NCBI RefSeq assembly: GCF_900129245.1
Contig: NZ_FQUT01000012.1
Location: forward strand, 1-64,000
DNA length: 64,000 bases
From: Chryseobacterium arachidis
Lineage (GTDB): Bacteria; Bacteroidota; Bacteroidia; Flavobacteriales; Weeksellaceae
Reading direction: 5' to 3'
In this document: in pieces, positions 37,156 to 47,400 of the stretch
How the letters are laid out: each line of letters begins with the position of its first letter
How positions within the stretch are numbered: position 1 is the stretch's first letter
Notes under the pieces: generated by a model
Databases searched by the model: none
What the model was told of the DNA's origin: nothing
Seen by the model: only the letters and a program-made list of their open reading frames with translations
Translations under genes and position numbers: made by a program

Positions 37156-37722
37156 TTATCGGGTTGAAATGTTTATTATTCGATTCGATTTTTCAATCAA
37201 AATATCTAGATCAAAGTCTGTGAAATTTGTAGGCTGGAATACGGTAGAATCCTTTGATTCAGCGAATTCCATCACTCCCTTAGCGACTTCATAAAGTTTT
37301 TCCAGCCATACAAAATCTGCTATGGTTCCATAATAACGCCTCCCAAGAACATGCTCTTCCCTAAAATTTATATTTGCATCAAGTGTATGTCTTGAACTTA
37401 CATTATAAATTTCACTGTTATCAAGTATTGACTGCTCAAGATCTGCAAGCCCTGTCCTATCAAGGATTCTGTCGGACAAATTTTTAAGATTATGAGTCTT
37501 AATACGTTTATAAGTCATTTTTTCATCCTCCGTCGATTCAAAAAAGATCAAAGCTTTTAGGCTACATTCGATAGAAAATAAAAGATCAATCATTAATTTA
37601 CTTCTGTTCGATAGATGATTTTGGAATTCCTTCAATTTTTGATAACGGAATAAAAATTCTTTGCTATCAGAAATAAAAAAATTGGCAATTTCCCGGTTAA
37701 TTGTACTGGTTAAAATATCCAT
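37156..37722 (-). CDS. HEPN-like protein
   Basis: A 188-residue helical protein with LLFSIECSLKALIFFES and KTHNLKNLSDRILDR, the two conserved segments of HEPN domains (a helix with SLKAL, and a later His). HEPN proteins act as RNases or as partners of nucleotidyltransferases. No partner nucleotidyltransferase is adjacent. The first ATG is used. Confidence 0.6.
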   Translation of the reverse strand: MDILTSTINREIANFFISDSKEFLFRYQKLKEFQNHLSNRSKLMIDLLFSIECSLKALIFFESTEDEKMTYKRIKTHNLKNLSDRILDRTGLADLEQSILDNSEIYNVSSRHTLDANINFREEHVLGRRYYGTIADFVWLEKLYEVAKGVMEFAESKDSTVFQPTNFTDFDLDILIEKSNRIINISTR

Positions 37723-37909
37723 TTAAATGTTTTTATACTTTTACTAAATATTACAATAATCTAACGCATCGCAATAAAAGAGACTGACCATGATCTTTTT
37801 GCGTGATCACTCATTCTTTCCTTCCATCTCTATCAATTTTGAAGAACTCTGGGCACAAAAGAGACAAAAAAATACAAGGTTAAAAATAAAGACAGATCGT
37901 CCAAATAAT

Positions 37910-38500
37910 TTACTCATAATGGGTCATTGTTATTTTATCGAAATCTGAACCATCTTCATCGATTCTCTGTCCAAAATACCTTTTTGTTAGTTTGAAAACA
38001 GCTCCTTCACTGGCATTTTCTGTGATGACAGCTTCAAAATCATCCGGATAATCCTCTTTTATTTCCGCCATCATTTCGTGATCTTCTGAGATTTCTTTAT
38101 AGGCCTCAATTTCCTCCGCTAATTTATCACCGGTATCAACCGTTGTCCTCAGGTCAAAACCGACCCAGGTCCTCTCGACTTTCTGGTTCTTAAGAATACT
38201 GAAACCGTTCAGAAAACCTGTTGTCAACACCGCGATTTCCGAATCAGGAAAAGCTTGTAGGAGTTTTTTCTTGATCTCAGAACTTTCATTTTCAAGCAGG
38301 TCAAACACAAATTGCTGACTGACAATGAAAATTTTGTCCTCATACTTCCCGATCGAAACTCCCTGCTGCATATATTGGGCTTCCATCATGGTCAGTTCTT
38401 TTTGATGACCTAAATTCTGGGTTCCTAATAGCTTAGGGATTTCTGACAGTTCCGTATTAGCTGCATTTGTAATGATGATCAGATAAATCTTCCAGCTCAT
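37910..38500 (-). CDS. hypothetical protein
   Basis: A 196-residue acidic cytoplasmic protein without signal or membrane segments. I do not recognise a family. It begins with a strand MSWKIYLIIIT and a middle strand IAVLTTGFLNGFSI, and could be an immunity-type protein given the toxin locus that follows. It is upstream of no obvious partner on its strand. Confidence 0.5.
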   Translation of the reverse strand: MSWKIYLIIITNAANTELSEIPKLLGTQNLGHQKELTMMEAQYMQQGVSIGKYEDKIFIVSQQFVFDLLENESSEIKKKLLQAFPDSEIAVLTTGFLNGFSILKNQKVERTWVGFDLRTTVDTGDKLAEEIEAYKEISEDHEMMAEIKEDYPDDFEAVITENASEGAVFKLTKRYFGQRIDEDGSDFDKITMTHYE

Positions 38501-38547
38501 TCTTTTTGGTTTATAGGTTATTAGTATAATTTTTTTATGCGATTAGA

Positions 38548-39000
38548 TTACCATTCCCGCCATTCTTCAGTTGCATCTTCACCAGGCTTTATATACTTTA
38601 ATTTTTCAATGGGTATATTGATAATCTCTGCAATCAGTTCCCTTTCCCCGGTTTCAATTAGTGATCCTCCCGTCGCATCATTTAACGCATTCAGTTTTAG
38701 AACGGTAGATTTAACATGGCCTACCACCTCATCCTTGGAACTACTTTTAGGGATATTTGAAGCATAATCTTTTAGTATCAAGATACATTCATCTATATTT
38801 TGCTGCGAGTAGGATGCATTCCCGTTTTTAAGATAAGATTCCATCGATTTTTTTAGGCTACTGATAAGGCTGTCCGTTTTGGTATTTACCGCAGGGCTAG
38901 CTTCAGTCGATGTGCTAGTACTGGAATCAGGTTTAGAATTGCTCTGTGCACAACTTATCAGGCTGCAGAGCGCAAAAAGTAAGAATAATCCGGTTTTCAT
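38548..39000 (-). CDS. hypothetical lipoprotein
   Basis: A 150-residue lipoprotein with signal and lipobox CSLISC (Cys at residue 17), then a Ser/Thr-rich linker (SSTSTSTEASP) and a helical domain. No family is recognised. Its place in the toxin-flank region makes a surface immunity role possible, but this is only context. Confidence 0.6.
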   Translation of the reverse strand: MKTGLFLLFALCSLISCAQSNSKPDSSTSTSTEASPAVNTKTDSLISSLKKSMESYLKNGNASYSQQNIDECILILKDYASNIPKSSSKDEVVGHVKSTVLKLNALNDATGGSLIETGERELIAEIINIPIEKLKYIKPGEDATEEWREW

Positions 39001-39468
39001 TTTCTTCAGTTTTTAGAACCCGAAATCTAGGGATTTTATAAATCCAATGCAACAGGGATTTTACTACTTTTATTATCCTTAAAGCAGAGCTACAATATTT
39101 TCATTTTCTGTTTGTAATATTCAATATTTTGGACCATCTAAATGCTAAGATTTAGAATTCCTATAAACCGGTAATAAATGAATTCGCTTGATTATTTTTG
39201 GCGTGCCGATCTTCGTAGCCTTGACCGGACGCGCTTTCCGCTCTATCTTTTGCCAGCAAAAGGATGTTGCTACAATCGCTCACGCTTGGTCTTGCTTACC
39301 ATCAATCAGTTCATCATTTAAATGAAGGGAATCTTTACGGAGAGATTCAAATAGAAAAAGCCACCATATAGGTGATTTAAATATTGAAATTCGATTGACA
39401 CAATTTTAATCTTTCGAACTAACAGTCCTTAAAGATAAAAAAGAAATATATCTAGTATTATTCTGATC
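39001..39468. repeat. intergenic stretch with diverged interspersed repeat
   Basis: About 39229-39285 holds a diverged copy of the short repeat (ACGCGCTTTCCG, hairpin TCTTTTGCCAGCAAAAGGA, and CAATCGCTCACGC). The remainder has no gene. Confidence 0.55.
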
Positions 39469-40005
39469 CTAAAGAGTTTTAATCACTTTACCCACGTCCT
39501 TATTGATTATCTGTACCAATGCATCAACGTTTTTCCTTAAATCTAATAGAGGCGAGTAATCTACCTGAAAATTCGCATTTCTTGTTGACAGAGAATCGTT
39601 GCACATGGCGCAAGTAATATTACCACTAGGATGGCTAACGGAATCTACATGGCTATACTCTTGAGTTTTTGTTACGATATTGAGAAATCTTCCAAGGTTC
39701 TGATGAAGGACTGCACATTTAGGATGTCCTGAAATAATTTCGTCATTTTGCAATAAAAGTGGAAGTATAAATCTATTTTGTGAATATGCTCCTAACTTTT
39801 GATTTACGATTTCATTGGACAATTGTTGTTCAATAGCGATTTTAATATCGTCTAACTGGTGATACCATTCAGTAACCAATTTACCAATATCTTTGGCTGC
39901 ATTTCTTACTGTATCTTCCTTTTTCTCACGTGATTTAAACCACCATGTAGCGCCTACGCCCAACAGAAAGGTTAATAGCGGAATAATAGTTTTCAATGAT
40001 TCCAT
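39469..40005 (-). CDS. small membrane-anchored hypothetical protein
   Basis: 178 residues. An N-terminal membrane helix (TIIPLLTFLLGVGATWWF) is followed by a soluble helical domain with a CAMC pair near residue 134 that may bind metal. No family is recognised. The topology suggests an inner-membrane anchor with a cytoplasmic bulk. Possible accessory or immunity factor, from context only. Confidence 0.5.
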   Translation of the reverse strand: MESLKTIIPLLTFLLGVGATWWFKSREKKEDTVRNAAKDIGKLVTEWYHQLDDIKIAIEQQLSNEIVNQKLGAYSQNRFILPLLLQNDEIISGHPKCAVLHQNLGRFLNIVTKTQEYSHVDSVSHPSGNITCAMCNDSLSTRNANFQVDYSPLLDLRKNVDALVQIINKDVGKVIKTL

Positions 40006-40089
40006 AAAAATGAATGTGTTTAGCTTAAAGGTATAAAAATATCAAAATATCAAAATTTGATCAACAAAATCCCTTAAAATTTATCCAGG

Positions 40090-40569
40090 TCAAAAATATC
40101 GCTTAATTTTCTTTAATAAAGATTCTTTTTGTTCTTCTTCTTCAAGTGTGAAATGGTCTGGTGGTTGTAATTCCCAGTAATCCTTAAAAGAGAAATGGCT
40201 CAAGTCTCCTTCAAATCTTTTAAATTTTATACTGTAAAAATTACTTCTGAATTCTTCAATGATAGATTCTTCCTTATCAATTATACTCATCCAGTTGTAT
40301 ATCTTTTCCAAAAACTCCGATTTCAAAATATTTTCTAAAGGAGTTTCCGACTCCTGATCTTCTAAAGCCGCTAGGCAAGAATTCAAAACTTCATCAGTCA
40401 AAATAAGATCAAACGCTGTTTTATCCTCAAACTCCCTTAATTCATATCCGAATTTTCCTTCTTGAATAAAGTGTTTTTGCTGAGGATGCATCTGTAGGAA
40501 TTTATATAAAATACCTGCTTCAATATTATTAATTCTTACCTCAAGGTTGACCTCATAAATGAATTCCAT
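40090..40569 (-). CDS. hypothetical protein, paralogue of 57856-58344
   Basis: A 159-residue protein sharing layout and many positions with the one at 57856-58344: N-terminal M-E-x-I-Y-[ED]-V-x-L-E-V, V-L-N-x-C-x-A-x-L-E-D-Q-[ED] in the middle, and I-K-R-Y-F at the end. It lies downstream of the terminator that ends the Rhs operon. Because paralogues sit on both flanks of the toxin region, an immunity role is plausible, but nothing in the sequence proves it. Confidence 0.5.
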   Translation of the reverse strand: MEFIYEVNLEVRINNIEAGILYKFLQMHPQQKHFIQEGKFGYELREFEDKTAFDLILTDEVLNSCLAALEDQESETPLENILKSEFLEKIYNWMSIIDKEESIIEEFRSNFYSIKFKRFEGDLSHFSFKDYWELQPPDHFTLEEEEQKESLLKKIKRYF

Positions 40570-40696
40570 AGATATTTTTTAAGTAAATTGCTATTATTTT
40601 TAGCATTAAACAAGAAGAGAAATAGGAATATTAAAGATATGATTTTACGGCCTTAAATGTTTTGACCCTTTTTAGATAGAGAGCCAATATTTTATT

Positions 40697-40730
40697 AAAA
40701 AAACAAAAGCAGGAAATTCCTGCTTTTGTT
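40697..40730 (-). terminator. Rho-independent terminator of the Rhs-toxin operon
   Basis: A long perfect inverted repeat (AACAAAAGCAGGAA with TTCCTGCTTTTGTT) is followed on the minus strand by a run of T residues. It lies 63 nt after the stop of the candidate immunity gene, closing the operon. Confidence 0.85.
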
Positions 40731-40792
40731 ATCTTCTATTCGCTCATTTTTTTAATGAGAAATCTAGTTTGTATTTTGCTAAAGAACTAATT

Positions 40793-41494
40793 TTAGCGTA
40801 GATCCCAAATCTTTTTATTCTTTAAATATTTAGTTTCCAGCTTTTTGTAGATGTTTTTAAAAGTTATGCTGTTTTCATTTAACAACTTTCCTTCCAACAT
40901 CGTGTTCAAGTCGTAGAAACTAAAATTATTCCTTTCATTATATAGACTTACTTCAGAAAATGGTTGAAAATAATAGATAGTTTCAAAGCTCCAGTTAGCA
41001 TCAGGGCAAAGTTTACGTAAATCTTCTCCGATAAAATAAAGAACAGGGATAAAAAACTTGATTTTATCGTCAACAGAAAGAGTTTTCATAAATTTCTCTG
41101 CATCATTATAAAAACTTTCATTTTGATAATTAAATCCTAATTGCCGAAAGATCTCAATCATATTACTTTCAGTGAAGTCTGTGTTATTCATCAGCCCTTT
41201 GAATCGATAATACGGGGTATCATTCTCTGGAAGTACAGGGAATTTATCATTATCAAAATCTGCCAGATTCATTATTAAAGAATGCTCTGCTGAAGGAGTA
41301 TTAGGATTGACGAGCAATTTTCCGTCCTCCAAAAAATATGCTAAACTTTCATTGTAAGTTGACATCTTGTAAAACTTTAAGTTTTTAAGATCATATTTTC
41401 TTTCTTCTTCTTGGCTTAACACCTTAAAACTTTCTTGCGCCATTATCATGTTAATTTTAAAAATGAATAATATTAAAAACAATGTTTTTTTCAT
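40793..41494 (-). CDS. secreted candidate immunity protein of the Rhs toxin
   Basis: A 233-residue protein with an N-terminal signal peptide (MKKTLFLILFIFKINMIMAQ). It starts only 4 nt downstream of the giant Rhs gene and lies before its terminator. No family is recognised in the mature part. The position after the variable toxin tip is the usual place of the cognate immunity protein. The signal peptide would put it in the periplasm, which is unusual for a nuclease inhibitor. Confidence 0.55.
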   Translation of the reverse strand: MKKTLFLILFIFKINMIMAQESFKVLSQEEERKYDLKNLKFYKMSTYNESLAYFLEDGKLLVNPNTPSAEHSLIMNLADFDNDKFPVLPENDTPYYRFKGLMNNTDFTESNMIEIFRQLGFNYQNESFYNDAEKFMKTLSVDDKIKFFIPVLYFIGEDLRKLCPDANWSFETIYYFQPFSEVSLYNERNNFSFYDLNTMLEGKLLNENSITFKNIYKKLETKYLKNKKIWDLR

Positions 41495-41498
41495 ATAG

Positions 41499-44400
41499 CT
41501 ATCTTATATATGCACTATTAATTGTTACAAAAGGCCAGCCAGCAGAAAAACGCACTTCCATTTGACCAGAAACCATTCTATATTGGCTAGTCATTTGAGA
41601 GACAGTAATTCCATAACTAGTTCCTAAAGTATAGATTCCCGGAGAAATAATAGTATCCGAGGTTGTTCCTATAATAAACCTTCCCCCAAAACTTCTTACA
41701 CCTCTATTATTATACATTGACCATAACATTGCAGAAATTTGCCCTTGATTTGAGCCACTATACAATGTTCCGTCCATTGCTTTGACTTCAGCGAATTGAA
41801 CGCCTCTAAATCTTTGTTCTGACCTACCAGTAGGAACTGGAATTCGTATATTGAAAGGCCCAACCTTTACATTATCTTTTCGATACTGTATTTCATAATG
41901 TACTAAATCAAGAACTCCATCAGGAATAGTATTTCTTGGTCTATTTTTATACATTCCTGCAATTTTTGCGCTATTACTTGTATAGTTAAACTGCGCATTG
42001 TCTAAGGTCATAATTGCGTTAAAAGCATCTTCAAACATTTTACCGGCCTTTTGTTGAAGCTGTCCATATGAACAAGTCTGACAAAAATTAGTCCTTACAT
42101 AATTTAATAGTATTTTTTTTGTTAAATCTTCCCATCCACCTCCAAATTGGAAAGATTCTGGTGATACTATATATCTATATGAATTACTAGAACCATCTGT
42201 TGAAGTTACACTGTTATCAAAAATATTGGTTGAATAAGTGATACCACTAATTGCTCCTCCCAAAAAGTTTGACCCTGAAAATGCTGAACTTAGACCTCCT
42301 GATACTATTCCTGGCAAAAAGTTTTTAATAGCCCCGGCATTGTTAGCTATATTTCCTAATGCGCCTCCAATGCTTGCACCTCCAATTGCACCTCCCAGCA
42401 CAGCACTCCAAGTTTTTTCCCAATTCCATTTCCCTGGGTTCCAGCTTCCATTTGCCTGCACTCCATTAAGGTAACCACCAGCAGCAGCTCCTGCAAGCCA
42501 CCACCAGAATTCTCCATTAGGGTCGTTGTACATCATTGGATTATTCAGTACATACCCATATTTATTATAGTTCTGGGTATTGGTAGCATCCTGAATATTT
42601 TCATCAGCATTAAGGAACCTTCTTAATAATGGATCATACAATCTACCATTCATATGGATTATACCAACATTTAAGAAATGTTCATGGCTTGTATATCCTC
42701 TATCAATTAACAGAGTGAGTTCTGCTATTGAATTTTTATTTGTATTGATAGAACCACTTCCCAGCTGCAGGTGGGTAAAGTTACCCCATGCATCAAAATG
42801 CCTTTGTTCAACTTTATTACCATCTTCATCACTTATCGCCAATATGCTTCCCAAATAGTCTTTGTGCAAAAATTTATAAGAGGCAGTATCTTGACCAAAT
42901 TCCTTCAAATATACAATATTTGACTCGTATGGAGTACCTTCAATATACATGATGTGTCTTTCTAACCCAGAAGTTTGGTTTCTAATAACTTCAAAACTAT
43001 TATCTTCATTATAAATTTTAGTTATTTTTGTCTGCCATACCGGAGTATTAAGATCCGAAGATTCTGCAACACTAAATTCAGAAATTGGTGGATCTCCTTC
43101 GCCTCCTCCTCCTGTAGGGTTCATTAATTTAATAATGCTGACCCGTTGTCTAGTACTTCCAAGGCCATAATCAAACTTAACACGGAATTTTTCTCCAGAA
43201 ATCATAACCGGATCGTTATTCTCATTATAAGTAACTGTTTGTATTAAATCTCCACTATAATTTTGTATTCCCTGGGTATTAAGGGTCATTCCTGTGGCTT
43301 GGTAAATTTTACTTGTATTTTCAAATTTCATATGTCCAATCTGATCATTTTCAGTAATTCTACCTTTCACATCATAAACATTTCGGTTCGAACTAGGTTT
43401 TACATTAGTAACAGGATTAGTCCAATTAACCAACCTATTATTATCATCATAATCAAATGTTTCTAAAATGTTAAAATCACCTCCTGTTGTTCTTCTCTTG
43501 AGCTCATTTTTAATAGCATCAAAAGAGTAAAGAATTTGTAACATATTTGGCTTAGCCAAAGAAGAATGATTAATTGAACTTAAGTAACCATTATCATCAT
43601 AAGAATCTACGATATCTACAGCTCCTAATTTAGATTTAATTACCTGACCTTTTGCATTAACATCATTGAGCTCCCACAGAATTTTTCCTGTGTTTTTATC
43701 TTTAATTTGGTATAACTCACCATTCCATCCACTATAAAGATTATCAACAGAAACTTTAGTTGTATTACCAAAAGAAATAAGCTCCTTCTCATAAGAAGTT
43801 ATTTTACCACTATTATTATAAGTTAAGCCTTTTTGAGAATAGATTTTTCCATTGCTGTTTTCCACTGACGAAAGGAGTCTTCCATATGTATCATATGTAT
43901 ATGCAATACTAAATCCTTGTCCTTCCACTGTTCCTGATTTTAGAGTGATCAGGCCCTTGTTATTGTAAGCGTATGATGTAGTCTTATTGGTCGTCTGTCC
44001 TCCATCTATTGTAGAAAATTCAACCTGTGAAGTAAGCTGTCCTAAATTATTATAATTAAATACTTTTTCTCCTTTTGGACTAATCGTTTTTTTACTTCTA
44101 CCAAAAGCATCGTACTCGTATTTATATTCACCATTGGAAGGATCAACAAATTCGGATTTCCTACCCCATGCGTCATATTTAGTTTCCACCGAATTATTTC
44201 CATAGCTAGCTTTGATCTGTTGTCCCCCTGCATTATAAAAGAATTGTATCATTCCTCCTTTATCCGTTGTAGAAATTAAATTTCCTAGAGCATCAGTTGT
44301 TTTAGTGCTAGTTTTATTATAATTATTTACCTCGGTCGTGGTAGTTGTTAAGCCTGAAATTGTAGTAACTACTTGTTTTCCGATAGATGTTATAGTGCCC

Positions 44401-47400
44401 GATGAACTAATTTTCGCCAATGAGGTTGCTGTTACAGTAGCCGGATAGACCGAATCATCATAAGAAATCAAATTCCATATTGTTGCATTTTGATCATCAA
44501 AGTAAGGCTCGCTCTCTTGTGTTTTTCTACCTAGCAGATCATACTTAATATCTTTTGAGACAAACTGCCCCTGCGCAAATGATTTTGTCGTTGTTCTATA
44601 CAACTGTCCAAACTTATTGGTGAAACTTTTGGAAACGTTCCCATCAGGGTCATTTTTTGTAAGAGTCACGTTAAAGTTTTCATCTTTCGTATAGATATAT
44701 GTGCTTATTCCTCCTAAATTATTTGAAGAGCTAATTAGTTTTCCCCATCCATCATAGGTATTCGTAATGTTATTTCCAAAATGGTCTGTTTTAGTTAATA
44801 TTTGACCCCAATTATCATATGTGATCTGTGTATGAAATCCCGAGTTATCAGTTTCCTTAACAATAAACCTTCCTGTAGAATCATATTCTGTACTGGAAGT
44901 AATCGTTTGCGAATCTAAGCTATTGCTTAAAACTTTTTGTATAACTTGGCCAAAACCGTCATATACAAATGTATTAAGAGTGTAAGCGGTATTATCCCAA
45001 TTCCAATTCTTTGTTGTCTTTAAATTGTTGTTCTCGTATGTATATTCTTCCTTATCAGACTTTGTATCTCCATAGGCATTTACAACATCTATTTTTGATA
45101 CTAAACGTCCAATAAAATAATCTGGTCCATCCCCTGCAGAATTATGACTATATTGATAGTCTGTTGTATTTACTGAATATGAATTATTAATTCTTGATAT
45201 ACTTTGCGAGGGCATGTAGTAATCACCATACGTAGTTGTATTTTCTGCAATGACATTGGTTAAAAAATCCTTTGTTCTACTTGTCTTTGGAATTATTGCA
45301 GTCACAACTTTAGATTTGTCATCATCTCCAACAGTTGTTACTACTTGACCATTTAGAATTTTATCTATTTGATAAGTTGTTGTTTTTAAGCTTAACAATT
45401 GTGTATTATTTTCAGATAAATCAACTGGAAACACCTGAGAATCAACATTTGTTCTAATTGACCATTCCTTGATTGGAACTCCTTTGTTGATAGGATCTAT
45501 TTCAACTCCAGACCAAATTTTTGTATTTTCAAATCCTTCTGTATACCATGATGATCTAGCTTGTTTTCTAAAACCTATCATTCCAGTTCCTAGAATATTG
45601 GAAGTTAGTCCTCTGTATTTATAATCCTGCTTTAATTTTTTGTTCGAAGTTATGGTTTGAGTCAAACTAGAGACAACGTACATACCTGCTGATTGATTGA
45701 TTTCAACATTGGGATAGTTTACTGGTTGGTCTCCGTCGTATAAACCCGGATTTTTAACTTTGTCCAACTGTTTGTATGAAATTTCAGTAGTGATTCCACC
45801 TTGTGTTATACTTTTTATACGTCCTTCCATCGAAATATCATAATAGGAATGTATGTGCATACCTATACGACCATCAGAATCGACTTTTTGTGAAATCAAT
45901 GCAATATTCTTTAACATTGCTCCTGCTAAATGATCCACAGGTATTGCCATTCGATCAAAATATCCTACTGCTAATGCATTATCAATGTTACTGGAATTAA
46001 GATAATTAACTAATCCCCAACTATGATTGTCACCAGAAGGAGTGTAGTCAGGATTTCCTCCAAAGGTCGAAAAAACTTTCACTCCACTGCCAGAAGTAAA
46101 TCTATATTTTGTACCTGCACTTGGATTGTCCTGATTATATTCTTTTTGATAAGATCTACCAGATTGAAGCGAAATGAGCTCTGTTTTCCCATCATTATTA
46201 ATATCAAAAGCTACAAACGTTCTAGGATTTCCAATTGAAATATTATCATAAGGATCTTTAAAAACGGTACGATTTCTATATTGACTATTAAAATGTTTCG
46301 GATCCTCTGAAAAACCTATTCCTTTTGAAGTGTATAAATACCAAAGAGTTGTATCATCTGCATAAGGAACCATGATATCTGTTAGCCCATCACCATTAAA
46401 ATCTCCGGTCAAACCATCTTTCCACATTCCTTTAATTGCAATTATTGAATCAAAAGACGATAAATTAGATTCGTACTTACCCTGAAAATTTTTCTGGAAA
46501 GTTATAAGATATGATTTCTTATTCTGGTCTAGTTTTATAAAATCTATTAATCCATCTCCATTAAAATCTCCCGACTTATATGTTTTAAAGGGATCTTCCT
46601 GATAATTATATAACTGCATACTGTAATGCCATGCATCATTTTGAATAGACTCATCTGGATCAACTACAATAAATCTTTGAAAATTCTGACAGGTCTGGCC
46701 TGGAAGAAGATTTCCTCCATCATCAAAGATAGGCGTATTAGGATCAATACCTCCACCAGAGCAAAATCTGTAGTTTAGCTGAACAATTAGCTCGCTTAAT
46801 CCATCACCATTAAAATCAAAGTTCTTTATTCCTAAAATTGTAACGGTGGATGATCCAATCGGGTCTATACTATCAGGATCATCATTATATGTGTCAATAT
46901 TGGGAATTGTTTTAGTAAAATCTAAAATTAGGTTATTATCATTTGAAATTTTATAGAAGGAAAGTTTTAAATCTTTCTTTGAGGTAGAAGGATTCGCTAT
47001 CAGGTTATAAGTAACAAATCCTTGACGATTGTTTACGAAATTATCCCTTTTTAAGTTTATAGCAATGGAATTTTTAAGTTCTGTTGCACTTATTGAGTTT
47101 CCAAGCAATACTGGTTCATGGTATGGACCTCCCCAAGAGTAAAAATTTTTGAAAAGATACAATCCTGGTTGATTAATTGTTGGATAAACAGGGGACGCTG
47201 CTGCTTGATATTTTATCAAATCGATCCTCCCATCACCATCAAAGTCACCAAATAAATCTGTCAAATAGTTGTGATTTACAACACTTGGATATCCCCATGA
47301 TGCAACATTTGGATTAGGACGATCCAATGATTTTTCATAGGTAAATGTTACTGGATTTGACTCCTCATCCGTACTGTTTGAAACAGTAATTTTATCCAAA

